Assembly: GCA_038209365.1 (NCBI GenBank)
Contig: JBBQXS010000036.1
Location: 1 to 49,690 of the forward strand
Direction: 5' to 3'
DNA from: DASQHW01 sp038209365
GTDB lineage: Bacteria; Actinomycetota; Acidimicrobiia; IMCC26256; PALSA-610
DNA: 49,690 nucleotides
How positions within the stretch are numbered: the first letter of the stretch is position 1; each line of letters opens with the position of its first letter. Shown in pieces: positions 23,944 to 32,130 of the stretch. The notes beneath the pieces are model-generated. The model had not been told where the DNA came from. It saw only the letters and a list, made by a program, of their open reading frames with translations, and did no database searches. The translations under genes were made by a program, and so were the position numbers.

Positions 23944-25176
23944 ATGAGCACAAGGACAGCGCGCTGGGCGCTGACGGGAAGCATCGTCACGGTGCTCCTG
24001 TTCCTCGCACCGTCCGGTTGGTCAGCGCGTAGCGGCGCTTCCGATCTCGCGGGAGCTTCGTCCCGCGGCATGACCGTGTTGGTGACGTCTACGCGAGTCT
24101 GGACCGACTCCCACATCGCGCTGCATGCCGGCGATTCCCTCACGATCGCGGGCGTGGGAGTGGTGCACTTCGGGCGCGGCGCGATCGACAAGGTTGCCCC
24201 TTCAGGTTTCCCGTGGGGACCTCGATGTTTCGCGATCGCCAACTCCGGGGCGCAGTGGCCCGCTCGGGATCTCAGATGTTGGTCGTTGATTGCACGCGTG
24301 GACAGCGGGACGCCGTTTCAAGTCGGAGCGACGACGGTCAAGCGGATCCAGGCCGATGGCGAGCTGTTTCTCGGAGTGAACGACAATTACCTGGGAGACA
24401 ATCGCGGCGCCTGGTCGGCCAAGGTCACTCTCTCGAGGTCCCTGCCACCGGCCGAACCGACTCCCGACACCGCACCCGCTCACCCGAATGCAGTCAAAGC
24501 GGCGACACCACAACCGCACCATCCCGCCGATCACACACCGGGAGTGCTGTTGGCCTCGCTTCTCGGCGTCATGCTCATAGGCGGCGTCATCTGGAAGATC
24601 AACGCCGCGCGCCGTCCCAAGCTCGCGCTCGCACCCACGCTGCACGTCGGTCAGGTGAAGGTAGGCATCACCGCGGACCACTCCATCGTCCGACGCGGTC
24701 CCGATGACGTGTGGCGACCGTTCTTCGTGACGCCCGGCGACTTCGTGGACGCTTGCGCAGACCCGGCAACGCCCGAGCGCTTTACGTGGCGCGGCGTCCA
24801 ATTCCGTGCCGTCAAATCCCGCATCCCGTTCGCGGCACCACGCGGCGAAGTCCTCCGGCTCGGCCAGCATGTCACCGCATCGGCCGGCCTGATACGAGGA
24901 CGCGACGGCTACCTCAGAGGGCGAATCCCCGCCTCGCTGCACGGCGTATGGGCCTTCACGCTCGGCACCGTGCACACCGATCGCACCAAGGATCTCCCGG
25001 TCGTCGAGGGCGAGCTGACGATGCTCATCCGCGTCGACGAGCCCTTCGATCCGCAGGCCGACACGATTTTCGCGTCGTTGCCGACGCTTCACGACCGTCT
25101 GGACCTGCTCATCAAAAGTCGCCAAGCGACGGTCGCGGTACCGACACGTCTGCCGGCCACCGTCCAATCTTCCTGA
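23944..25176 (+). CDS. Membrane protein with PA-IL-like N-terminal sugar-binding-type domain
   Basis: 410 residues. The signal segment (about 8-28) is followed by a beta-rich domain at about 40-180: RVWTDSHIALHAGDSLTIAG, LIARVDSGTPFQVG and LFLGVNDNYLGDNRGAW. These resemble the PA-IL/LecA galactose-binding fold, including the Asn-Asp/Asn loop that binds calcium. A Pro-rich linker, one membrane helix (about 200-220) and a C-terminal beta-rich cytoplasmic domain follow (TLHVGQVKVGITADHS onward). The start at 23944 has GAAGGGCGGG upstream. I infer a surface carbohydrate sensor or adhesin-like protein. The C-terminal part is unrecognised. Confidence 0.78.
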   Translation: MSTRTARWALTGSIVTVLLFLAPSGWSARSGASDLAGASSRGMTVLVTSTRVWTDSHIALHAGDSLTIAGVGVVHFGRGAIDKVAPSGFPWGPRCFAIANSGAQWPARDLRCWSLIARVDSGTPFQVGATTVKRIQADGELFLGVNDNYLGDNRGAWSAKVTLSRSLPPAEPTPDTAPAHPNAVKAATPQPHHPADHTPGVLLASLLGVMLIGGVIWKINAARRPKLALAPTLHVGQVKVGITADHSIVRRGPDDVWRPFFVTPGDFVDACADPATPERFTWRGVQFRAVKSRIPFAAPRGEVLRLGQHVTASAGLIRGRDGYLRGRIPASLHGVWAFTLGTVHTDRTKDLPVVEGELTMLIRVDEPFDPQADTIFASLPTLHDRLDLLIKSRQATVAVPTRLPATVQSS

Positions 25177-25298
25177 ACCCGGGACGACGTCTTTTTTCGC
25201 GCGAGGCGCGCTTCGCCGGAGCGCACAACGAATCTCTGCGTACATCGCGGCAGCGCTCGAGCGCAGAGTTCGCGCGGGCAATCGCGAAGCGTCCGCGC

Positions 25299-25559
25299 TC
25301 AACGCTCGGTGAGCAAGACGAGCGTGCCGGGCCGCACGCCGTCGTCCTTCATCGCCTGGGCCGCGCCCGGCATCGCCATCGACTCGTCGAAGGCCTCCAT
25401 GCTCGGCACTTCGACGAGCAGCCCGACGCGGTTCGACCGCTCGGGGTCGACGAACGTGCGGGCCGTGATGCCGAGCGGACCGAAGAGCTCATGACGCTTC
25501 GGTGACGAGAGCCAGTGGTCGACGTCGTCGACCTCCTGGACGATCAAGATCGTTCTCAT
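25299..25559 (-). CDS. Small ferredoxin-like-fold hypothetical protein
   Basis: 86 residues. The pattern MRTILIVQEVDDVDHWLSSP, then RTFVDPERSNRVGLLVEVPS and AMKDDGVRPGTLVLL, is the beta-alpha-beta of a dimeric alpha/beta-barrel (stress-response or antibiotic-monooxygenase-like) protein. No catalytic residues are obvious. GGAGG lies about 7 nt upstream of the ATG. It is divergent from the similar-sized gene at 25703, and with 26030 it makes three small proteins of this general type side by side. Confidence 0.8.
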   Translation of the reverse strand: MRTILIVQEVDDVDHWLSSPKRHELFGPLGITARTFVDPERSNRVGLLVEVPSMEAFDESMAMPGAAQAMKDDGVRPGTLVLLTER

Positions 25560-25702
25560 CGCAGTGCCTCCTCGGAGTGTCGTCGTCTCCGACGACCATC
25601 ACCATGACCGTGCCCGCGCGTCGTTCGCGCGTCACCCCTGGCACAAGGCGGTGACGCGCAAATGATGCGGTCGCTCCCGCACGATCATGACTCCCGACGA
25701 AG

Positions 25703-25984
25703 ATGAGAAACATGATTCTGGCAACGACGAAGGTCGAGGATTTCGACCGCTTCTTGAAGATCTTCTCGACCAAGGGCGCCGTGAAGCGCAAGCAGCACGG
25801 GTCCAAGGGTTCGACCGTCTTTCGCGATCCCACTGAAGGCGACCGGGTCTGGGTGCTGTTCGACTGGGACACCGACGGCTGGCAGAGCTTCGTCTCCGAC
25901 CCCGAAGTTCCGCCGATCCTGCAAGAAGCCGGACACCTTGGTCGGCCCCAGGCCGCTGAGCTCGGCGGCAAGTACGACGCGTAG
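25703..25984 (+). CDS. Small ferredoxin-like-fold hypothetical protein
   Basis: 93 residues. MILATTKVEDFDRFLKIF, then KGSTVFRDPTEGDRVWVLFDWD and a FVSDPEVPPILQEAG helix suggest a cyclase/monooxygenase-like alpha/beta barrel. It may be related to the neighbours at 25299 and 26030. An internal ATG three codons in, preceded by GATGAG, is an alternative start. It is followed by the gene at 26030 after 45 nt, probably in one operon. Function unknown. Confidence 0.8.
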   Translation: MRNMILATTKVEDFDRFLKIFSTKGAVKRKQHGSKGSTVFRDPTEGDRVWVLFDWDTDGWQSFVSDPEVPPILQEAGHLGRPQAAELGGKYDA

Positions 25985-26029
25985 CCCAGACGAACATCGT
26001 CAGCACTGCACAACGACCGGAGGCACGTC

Positions 26030-26371
26030 ATGAACACCCCCGCAACCGAAACACCCAAGTACCGGAAATACGTCCTGCGATGGGAGGAACGTCCGGGAGC
26101 CGGGCCGTCCGAGTACGAAGCCGCGCAAACGCGCATCCTCGACGTGTTCCGCAAGTGGGACACGCCTGCCGGCGTCACGTTCCACCAGTTCGTGGTGCGC
26201 GTCGGCGATTGGGGCGGATACGCGGTCCTCGAAGCCGACAACCTCGCCGACATCCATCTGATCACCACCGCCCTCGCCGCGTTCACGTTCCGGCTCGAGC
26301 CCGTGATCGACGTGATGGACGCGGTCGCGGTCGAGCTCCAGGCCATGGCCTGGCGCGAGAAGGTCGCGTAG
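26030..26371 (+). CDS. DUF3303-like small protein
   Basis: 113 residues. KYVLRWEERPGAGPSEYEAA, the FRKWDTPAGVTFHQFVVRVG segment and a final LITTALAAFTFRLEPVIDV match the DUF3303 pattern of dimeric alpha/beta-barrel proteins. The ATG has CCGGAGG about 6 nt upstream. Function is unknown; its position suggests co-transcription with the 25703 gene. A strong hairpin follows at 26407-26448. Confidence 0.82.
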   Translation: MNTPATETPKYRKYVLRWEERPGAGPSEYEAAQTRILDVFRKWDTPAGVTFHQFVVRVGDWGGYAVLEADNLADIHLITTALAAFTFRLEPVIDVMDAVAVELQAMAWREKVA

Positions 26372-26406
26372 GCGCGACAGCCCTTCTCACGGAGCCGTAC
26401 GCGAGC

Positions 26407-26448
26407 CACCGTCGGTCGGTCAACACATAGCGCGGCCGACCGACGGTG
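26407..26448. terminator. Strong hairpin after the DUF3303-like gene
   Basis: A perfect 13-bp inverted repeat, arms 26407-26419 and 26436-26448 with a 16-nt loop, lies 36 nt after the stop. There is no T tract. It is a likely transcript end for the 25703-26371 pair. The rest of 26449-26629 holds nothing I can identify. Confidence 0.6.
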
Positions 26449-26629
26449 CTTGGCACGGCCTGAACCCAAAATGGGAACCAAGGTGTGGGGTTGAGCGTCT
26501 GATTCGGACGAGCGGTCGCGGCTTCGACTCGGCGTCGCAGTGGGTTCCTTGCCCCGTGTTGGTCGGGTGCTTGGCCGCCGTTGAGCTTCGCTGCTGCTCC
26601 GGTGGCGAGCCGAAGGGGGAGGTCCCGTG

Positions 26630-27436
26630 ATGCGTATGCGGCGCTGGAGTGCGGTTCTACTGGTGGTCGGCCTCGGCGTGTGGGGTATGGGTGGCAGCGC
26701 CGGAGCTGCAACGAGCTTGACGGTGACGCCATCAACCAACCTTGTGGATGGCCGACTCGTGTCCGTCTCGATCTCGGGATTTCCTGCAAACACCTCGATC
26801 GGAGTGGTCGAGTGTGTCCTGGGCGCGGTGAACGCCAACGGCTGTGACCTGCGGACGTTGCAGTACGTGACCACCAATGCCAATGGAAATGTGGTGACGC
26901 CGTTCATTGTCGGCGCGAAGTTGTCGACCGCGAACGGCCCCGTCGATTGCCGAACGACGGCGTGCAGCATTGGCGCAGGGACCTTCGACCAGTCGGCGAC
27001 CGCGGGCGCGCCAATCACGTTCAACCCGACCGCGCCGCTCGCCCCACCGTTGCACGTCGGCGTCGCGGTCGCACCCAACGGCAAGGTGAACAATCGCACC
27101 AACGTGGCGACCATCAACGGGACCGTGACCTGCAACCGGGCCGCGATCATCGACGTGTCCGGTCAACTCAACCAGGCCATCCCCTTCCACGGGGTGTCCT
27201 TGGTCAGCAGCAGCTACGTCGACCAACCACAAGTGATCTGCGGCGCGCCCAACACGACCGTGAGCTGGAGCGCGACCGCACCAACGAGCAGTTCGGTGTT
27301 CCCCGGCGGGACCATCATCGTGGGCTACAAAGTCGGGAACGCGACCGCCGACATCTACGCCTACGGCAACGGCGGTACCTCAACAGCATTCGCGTCGATC
27401 ACTCAGGCCACCATCCGTCTGCGATCGGCCCACTAG
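26630..27436 (+). CDS. Secreted neocarzinostatin-like (immunoglobulin-fold) protein
   Basis: 268 residues. A signal peptide ends at about GSAGAATS. The first domain (to about 130) has the neocarzinostatin-family pattern: SLTVTPSTNLVDGRLVSVSI, GFPANTSIGVVEC, and paired Cys in CDLRT, VDCRT and ACSIG. The second domain is beta-rich with further Cys. Members include apoproteins that carry enediynes, but most actinobacterial secreted homologues have no known ligand and no enediyne genes lie nearby. I chose the ATG at 26630 because GGGGGAGG is spaced 7 nt upstream; a GTG at 26627 is the alternative. Confidence 0.8.
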   Translation: MRMRRWSAVLLVVGLGVWGMGGSAGAATSLTVTPSTNLVDGRLVSVSISGFPANTSIGVVECVLGAVNANGCDLRTLQYVTTNANGNVVTPFIVGAKLSTANGPVDCRTTACSIGAGTFDQSATAGAPITFNPTAPLAPPLHVGVAVAPNGKVNNRTNVATINGTVTCNRAAIIDVSGQLNQAIPFHGVSLVSSSYVDQPQVICGAPNTTVSWSATAPTSSSVFPGGTIIVGYKVGNATADIYAYGNGGTSTAFASITQATIRLRSAH

Positions 27437-27581
27437 CGACGCGCACGTGACGGGATGCGCGGTCCGCTTGTCGCGCGGCACGCCATGCTCTCACAGCACG
27501 TACTCGTACTGCTGCGCCTCAGGGTCGCGGTTCCAACCGAACGAGAGAAGCGGCAGTTCGAGCGTTCGCGATCATCTTGCG

Positions 27582-27950
27582 ATGTCGCATAGGACGCGGC
27601 ACGCTGACGACGTGGGAGAGAGGCTGCCGGAGCCGTCGCGGGTCACCTGGTTCACGGACCCGCGCACGCCAGCTCGGCGAATGCGCGTGTCGTGGCATCC
27701 CGAGGTCGCTGTTGTCGTGTTGAGCCTGTGGGCGGGAGAATCGTGTACCGCGACGTTCAGACTCCCGATCGAGCGAGCGCCCGAGTTGATGCACCTTCTC
27801 GTTGACGCCCTCGCGTACACGCCCGTCGCAGCGCCAGCATCAGATCGGCCGCCGACAACTCATCGCACGCGAGTGTGGAGTCGTGTCCGGCGGCTGTTTC
27901 GGCGAGGGACCCTTGCGCCCGTCCTGCCTCTCCGGCAAGACCCTCGTTGA
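27582..27950 (+). CDS. Conserved hypothetical actinobacterial protein
   Basis: 122 residues. The core 'RRMRVSWHPEVAVVVLSLW', then CTATFRLPIERAPELMHLLV, resembles a recalled family of small actinobacterial proteins with the pattern RVSWHP-VVLSLW-C-TFRLP. No catalytic motif is visible and no signal peptide is present. The C-terminal ~40 residues are basic. The frame is open from 27447, but the upstream part is not protein-like and the ATG at 27582 fits the family start. The ribosome-binding site is weak. Function unknown. Confidence 0.65.
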   Translation: MSHRTRHADDVGERLPEPSRVTWFTDPRTPARRMRVSWHPEVAVVVLSLWAGESCTATFRLPIERAPELMHLLVDALAYTPVAAPASDRPPTTHRTRVWSRVRRLFRRGTLAPVLPLRQDPR

Positions 27951-28004
27951 CAAGACATCACGTCCCCGTAACTCCTCGACACAAGCGTTTGTCGAACAGC
28001 GAGA

Positions 28005-28625
28005 ATGGCGAGCACGGTACGCACTCCGCCAGAGGCACCAGCACCGAAAAGCGGGACGTCGCGACGACTCTCCATCTGGCTTCCCGCTGGTGTCCTCGCG
28101 ATCTTCATCCTGGCCTTCGCGGGTTGCGCGGCCCTACTCTCGACCTTCAAGGCACCGACGAGCGTCGGACCCATCAGGCTGCACGTGTTCAAACCAATCC
28201 CGGTATCGCAGAGCACGTGCCCGTACCTGCGGCGCGTTCACGACACCGCCGCGCACGCGGGTCAACTGTGGTGGGCGACCTTGACGAGTGGAGCGCCCGG
28301 CTCGAACTCAACGGAATGGCCGCTCTTCCGGGCTGAGTTCAAGCCCAGGGTGGACGCTTTTGATGCGGCACTCCGCGATGCAATACCACACGTGCCGCAG
28401 CCGGTCGCGGCACAGCTTCTCGAAGTGCGGCACCAAGTGCTGATCGGCAAACAACTCTTCGGAAAGGTCGACACCGTAGCCGCGTACGTGAGCAAGGCTG
28501 ACGGCGCCGTGGTCTCGGGCTACATCTCGCTCGGCAACGTCAGCGATCTCGTTGACAACGCGTGTGGCTTCACAGTTGCTCCACCTGTTCTTTTCAACGC
28601 TCCCTCCCCAACGGCTCCCCAGTAG
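28005..28625 (+). CDS. Single-pass membrane protein of unknown function
   Basis: 206 residues. A Pro-rich cytoplasmic N-terminus and one membrane helix (WLPAGVLAIFILAFAGCAALL, about 25-45) are followed by an extracytoplasmic, mostly helical domain: STCPYLRRVHDTAAHAG, then AALRDAIPHVPQPVAAQLLE. A single Cys late in the domain could pair with the one in STCPY. I do not recognise a family. The start ATG at 28005 is preceded by GCGAGA. Confidence 0.65.
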   Translation: MASTVRTPPEAPAPKSGTSRRLSIWLPAGVLAIFILAFAGCAALLSTFKAPTSVGPIRLHVFKPIPVSQSTCPYLRRVHDTAAHAGQLWWATLTSGAPGSNSTEWPLFRAEFKPRVDAFDAALRDAIPHVPQPVAAQLLEVRHQVLIGKQLFGKVDTVAAYVSKADGAVVSGYISLGNVSDLVDNACGFTVAPPVLFNAPSPTAPQ

Positions 28626-28700
28626 TACCTCGCCGCGCCCAGAGCGTTGTTTGTGCAAGGTGCCGATGGCGTTCGGGGACACCGGTGCGAGACTTGGGAC

Positions 28701-29231
28701 GTGCGTCAAGGAGTACGGCTCAGGCCCGTCGAAGAAGACGAGCTCACCACGCTCATCGGCCTTCTGTGGGACCCGGAAGCACCGGGCGAGCATCAGTGGT
28801 TCGGCTTCCGCATGGACAAGGCCCGGGACCTCGAGCACCGCTGGCGCGACGACGGACTGATCGGCGGCGACTCGTCCTTCCTGGCGGTCGGGCTCGATGA
28901 CCGCACGTGCGCCGGCTGGGTGACGTGGCGGCCGCTGGCCGCGTCCGGCAACTTTGAGATCGGAATAGCGCTCTTCGCACAGCACCGGGGTCACGGCATC
29001 GGCACTGAGGCCCAGCGGCAACTGATCGAATATCTGTTCAGCACGACGACTGCGAACCGACTCCAGGCCGGCACCGAAGTCGACAACCTCGCGGAGCAGC
29101 GCGCTCTGGAACGAGCCGGCTTTCACCGCGAGGGCGTCCAGCGCGGCCTGTACTTCCGGGCGGGCGCGTGGCGCGACAGCGTCATGTACGGCGTCCTCCG
29201 TGACGATTGGCTCAACGAGAAGATCGGCTGA
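28701..29231 (+). CDS. GNAT family N-acetyltransferase
   Basis: 176 residues from a GTG giving VRQGVRLRPVEEDE, the normal opening of a GNAT domain. Acetyl-CoA binding is shown by IGIALFAQHRGHGIGTEAQR, the Q/R-x-x-G-x-G/A loop. The C-terminal QRALERAGFHREGVQR block is the classic RimJ-like end. It transfers an acetyl group to an amine; the substrate is unknown. The frame is open from 28647 (TTG), and the ribosome-binding site is weak, so the start is uncertain. It is convergent with the phosphotransferase gene. Confidence 0.87.
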   Translation: MRQGVRLRPVEEDELTTLIGLLWDPEAPGEHQWFGFRMDKARDLEHRWRDDGLIGGDSSFLAVGLDDRTCAGWVTWRPLAASGNFEIGIALFAQHRGHGIGTEAQRQLIEYLFSTTTANRLQAGTEVDNLAEQRALERAGFHREGVQRGLYFRAGAWRDSVMYGVLRDDWLNEKIG

Positions 29232-29274
29232 GTCCGCGTTGCGGAGCCGCTTCCGGCCAGCATTTCGGGGCGCG

Positions 29275-30186
29275 TCAGTAGGACGAGCGGAAGTCGGCGA
29301 TCACTTGGTCGATGACTCCGCGTGCGCTCCATCTCCAGCCGAACCTTGCTCCCGTACGTCCGGGATCGTCCGGAGGTCGCCCGGGGATATCGATCAGTGC
29401 TTTCCACAGAGCCCACCCTCGTGCCCGCGCCCAAGTGCCGGCGTCGCCTCGCACTGTCGATCGGAAGCGTGCACGGCTGGTGCCCTCGAACATCGTCCAT
29501 GCTGCCGTGAAGTCGCAGGCCGGATCTCCGATCGCGGCGCATCCGAAATCGATGACGCCGCACAACCGGTCGTCGCGCAACAGCAGGTTGGAGCCAGTGA
29601 CGTCGCCGTGGACCCACACATCGGGACCGTTCCACTCCGCGGCGAGGGCTGCCTCCCACACCGCCAACGCGCCGTCATCGTCGATCTCGTCGGCCAGCTC
29701 GGCGATCGTGGCCCGCGTCTGCTCGTCCCACGCCGTCACCGGGCCACCTCGGTTGAAGCTGTGCGCTCCGGCCGGCGGGCCGTCGTCGGTGTTCACTCGT
29801 TGGAGCGCGGTGAGGAACTGACCGAGCTCCTCGGCAAGTCGGTCGTGATCGGTCACGCCCGCGACTGCGGCGGGCACGCCCTGCAACCACCGATAGATCG
29901 ACCACGGCGCGGGGAACCCGCATCCAGGTGCGCCCTTGGCGATCGGTTGCGGGATCGGAAGAGGCAGCTGCGGGGCGAGGACAGGCAGCCACCGGTGTTC
30001 CTTGTCGATCTGCGGCACGTACATCTTGTGGCTGGGAAGCCGCACGGACAAGTCGTCGCCGAGACGGAACGTGGTGTTGTCCCAGCCGTCAAGCGCGACG
30101 GGACGAATCTCGAGCTCGGACCAGTGCGGGAACTGCGAGGTGACGAGACAAGCGACGACGTCAACCGTGAGGTCGGCCTTGCGCAC
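29275..30186 (-). CDS. Aminoglycoside/choline-type phosphotransferase
   Basis: 303 residues. The APH fold is clear: LEIRPVALDGWDNTTFRLGD near the N-terminus, the catalytic Brenner motif WVHGDVTGSNLLL (His193, Asp195, Asn200), and the metal-binding VIDFGCAAIGDP loop. It should be an ATP-dependent kinase of a small hydroxylated molecule. Nothing in the context points to drug resistance rather than metabolism. I chose the GTG at 30186, since the protein then has typical APH length and starts just before the VRKADLTVD helix; the frame is open further upstream but overlaps the divergent gene's leader. Confidence 0.86.
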   Translation of the reverse strand: MRKADLTVDVVACLVTSQFPHWSELEIRPVALDGWDNTTFRLGDDLSVRLPSHKMYVPQIDKEHRWLPVLAPQLPLPIPQPIAKGAPGCGFPAPWSIYRWLQGVPAAVAGVTDHDRLAEELGQFLTALQRVNTDDGPPAGAHSFNRGGPVTAWDEQTRATIAELADEIDDDGALAVWEAALAAEWNGPDVWVHGDVTGSNLLLRDDRLCGVIDFGCAAIGDPACDFTAAWTMFEGTSRARFRSTVRGDAGTWARARGWALWKALIDIPGRPPDDPGRTGARFGWRWSARGVIDQVIADFRSSY

Positions 30187-30309
30187 AGTTCTGTCGTAGT
30201 CGATGGTGGCCCCGCAAGACCAGCAAGTTGAAGTCGGGGACCGCCGATCTCCTTTGAAATTGTGCAGTTCCGGTTCCATCGGTATGAGTTGTCGAGGGAG
30301 CGTTCGTCC

Positions 30310-31497
30310 ATGAGCTGCAGGCGCCAATTTGCCGCTGCCACGTTTGTACTTCTCAGTCCTCTCGCTATCGGTGCTTGCTCGTCGTCGTCCTCGTCTCCGA
30401 CGAAGACGACAACGACCAACGCCGCGAACACGATCCGCATCGGACTCGAAGGGCCGTTGACCGGAAGCCAAAAGGAGACGGGAATCGGCATGCTCGACGG
30501 TGCGCGCATGGCCGCCGAGCAGCTCAACGCGAAGGGTGGGATCCTCGGCAAGCAGGTGGAGATCGTCCCGATCGACGATCAGGCGGATCCGGTCGCCGGC
30601 GACAAAGCCGCCGAGGCGGCGATCGCCTCGGGCCTGCTGGGCGTGGTCGGGCCGTACAACTCGGGGGCCGGGCTCAAGACGCTGCCGCGCTACATCAATG
30701 CCGGTCTGGTGCCGATCCGGCTCACGTCGTCCGACGAAACCGCCGGGATGGGCTTCACCCTCCAACCGATGACCTCACAGATCGCGCCGGTGGCCACGGA
30801 TGCGATCTCGAAGTGGGTCGGCGCGAAGTCCGTCGCGATCATCTTCGACTCGACCCAGGCGTACACCAAGGCAGCGGACGTGAGGATGAAGGAGCTCCTC
30901 ACCGCGGCCGGGGTGCGTATCACCTCCGACGAAGCCATCGAGCCGGGTGCGAAGACCTACGCCTCGACGGTAACGAAGGTCGCAGCCACCAAACCCGATC
31001 TCATCTACGTCGATACCTACTACCCCGAGGGCGGATTGATCGCCAAGGCGATACACGACGCGAAGACGCCCGCCAAGTGCCTGGCCGACTACGGCGCCTA
31101 CGACAACGGCTTCATCGCGACGGCCGGGTTGGCGGCCGCTCAGGACTGTCCGGTCGTCGGTGTGCCCGCGCCCGATGACTTTCCTTCCGCCGCACCCCTC
31201 GTCGCGACGTACGCGCGGCTCTACCCGAACGCGCCGAACGGCTGGGCACCGTACGCATACGACTCGGTAAACCTTCTGGCGGACGCGGCGACGACCGCTG
31301 GCGGTTTCTCGGTTGCACCGCTGACGACGGCTCTCACGAGCATCAAGAACTGGAAGGGTTGGACGGGGACAGTTGTCGGCTTCGACGCGAAGACCGGCAA
31401 CCGGATCCCGGCATCGGTCACGGTCGACCGCCCCGACTCCAGCGGCGCGTTCCACGTGGACACCGCCTGGGCGGCGGAGACGCACTTCTCGTACTAA
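30310..31497 (+). CDS. Branched-chain amino-acid-type ABC substrate-binding lipoprotein
   Basis: 395 residues. The signal peptide ends in lipobox IGAC (Cys23). The mature protein has the type I periplasmic-binding (LivJ-like) fold: RIGLEGPLTGSQKETGIGML, AAEQLNAKGGILGKQVEIVP and VVGPYNSGAG. The ligand could be an amino acid or another small polar molecule. No permease or ATPase gene is adjacent, so it is an orphan receptor in this window. The ATG at 30310 has GAGGGAG about 10 nt upstream. A 13-bp hairpin follows the stop at once. Confidence 0.92.
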   Translation: MSCRRQFAAATFVLLSPLAIGACSSSSSSPTKTTTTNAANTIRIGLEGPLTGSQKETGIGMLDGARMAAEQLNAKGGILGKQVEIVPIDDQADPVAGDKAAEAAIASGLLGVVGPYNSGAGLKTLPRYINAGLVPIRLTSSDETAGMGFTLQPMTSQIAPVATDAISKWVGAKSVAIIFDSTQAYTKAADVRMKELLTAAGVRITSDEAIEPGAKTYASTVTKVAATKPDLIYVDTYYPEGGLIAKAIHDAKTPAKCLADYGAYDNGFIATAGLAAAQDCPVVGVPAPDDFPSAAPLVATYARLYPNAPNGWAPYAYDSVNLLADAATTAGGFSVAPLTTALTSIKNWKGWTGTVVGFDAKTGNRIPASVTVDRPDSSGAFHVDTAWAAETHFSY

Positions 31498-31541
31498 TGA
31501 GGTTGTCCCGGTTGACCGGACGGAGCCACGGGACAACCTCA
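31498..31541. terminator. Hairpin directly after the substrate-binding lipoprotein gene
   Basis: A perfect 13-bp inverted repeat, arms 31498-31510 and 31529-31541 with an 18-nt loop, begins at the base after the stop codon. It also lies just past the end of the convergent cupin gene (stop 31575). There is no T tract. Confidence 0.6.
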
Positions 31542-31574
31542 GAGCGAGTTCGTATCCGGCAGTGGACTGCGACG

Positions 31575-32069
31575 TCAGCCGGCGTTGACAGCCTCGAACG
31601 GCGGGGGTCCAAGGAGCTCTATTCCGCCGTTCTCTTTCGCTGACGCTTGGACGCGTGCGATGTCTACCCGGTTGGAGGTGTCGTCGGTGGCCGGCTCGCT
31701 GGCGCCGCGGTAGAACTCCTGACCGATGCCGGGCGTCTTCAGAGTGAGCAGCCGCGCGCCGCCGTCCGAGACCACGAGAAAGGCGTGCGCGACACCCCTC
31801 GGCACGAACGACATGCCACCGGTACCGACTCGACTTTCGCTGCCGTCGACGTTCACGAGGATCTCGCCCTCGAGGACGTAGACGGTCTCATCGGAGTCCG
31901 GATGGCGATGGAGCGGGGTGGTCTTGCCCTCGGACAAGGCGTCCTCGAACAAGAAGAACGCGCCGTCGGTGTCTTCGGCCATGAGCTTCCACGTATGCAG
32001 GCCACCTCCCAGGAACGACTGCTTGTCGCCCTCGCCGTTGGCCCGGATGATGGGAACTGAAGCGTTCAT
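31575..32069 (-). CDS. Cupin-domain protein
   Basis: 164 residues. A single cupin barrel with both motifs: PLHRHPDSDETVYVLEGE (His54, His56, Glu61) and VPRGVAHAFLV (His95), a complete metal site. An enzyme (dioxygenase or isomerase) or a small-molecule binding protein is possible; the substrate is unknown. I chose the start at 32069 because GGAGAAAGG lies about 11 nt upstream. It is divergent from the TetR gene across a gap holding a perfect 16-bp palindrome, so it is probably a target of that regulator. Confidence 0.88.
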   Translation of the reverse strand: MNASVPIIRANGEGDKQSFLGGGLHTWKLMAEDTDGAFFLFEDALSEGKTTPLHRHPDSDETVYVLEGEILVNVDGSESRVGTGGMSFVPRGVAHAFLVVSDGGARLLTLKTPGIGQEFYRGASEPATDDTSNRVDIARVQASAKENGGIELLGPPPFEAVNAG

Positions 32070-32093
32070 GTCCGTACCGACCTTTCTCCGTCG

Positions 32094-32109
32094 TGAGACG
32101 TACGTCTCA
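32094..32109. promoter_or_regulatory. Perfect 16-bp palindrome, probable TetR-family operator
   Basis: TGAGACGTACGTCTCA, with no mismatches, lies in the 61-bp gap between the divergent cupin and TetR genes. Its length and position fit a TetR-family operator that controls both. It is 25 bp upstream of the cupin start codon and 22 bp upstream of the TetR start. Confidence 0.7.
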
Positions 32110-32130
32110 TCGCGAGAGTACGGTATCATC

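Noticed and set aside
28308..29126. 272-residue minus-strand open frame opposite the acetyltransferase
   Set aside because: Antisense to the membrane protein and GNAT genes; no domain visible.
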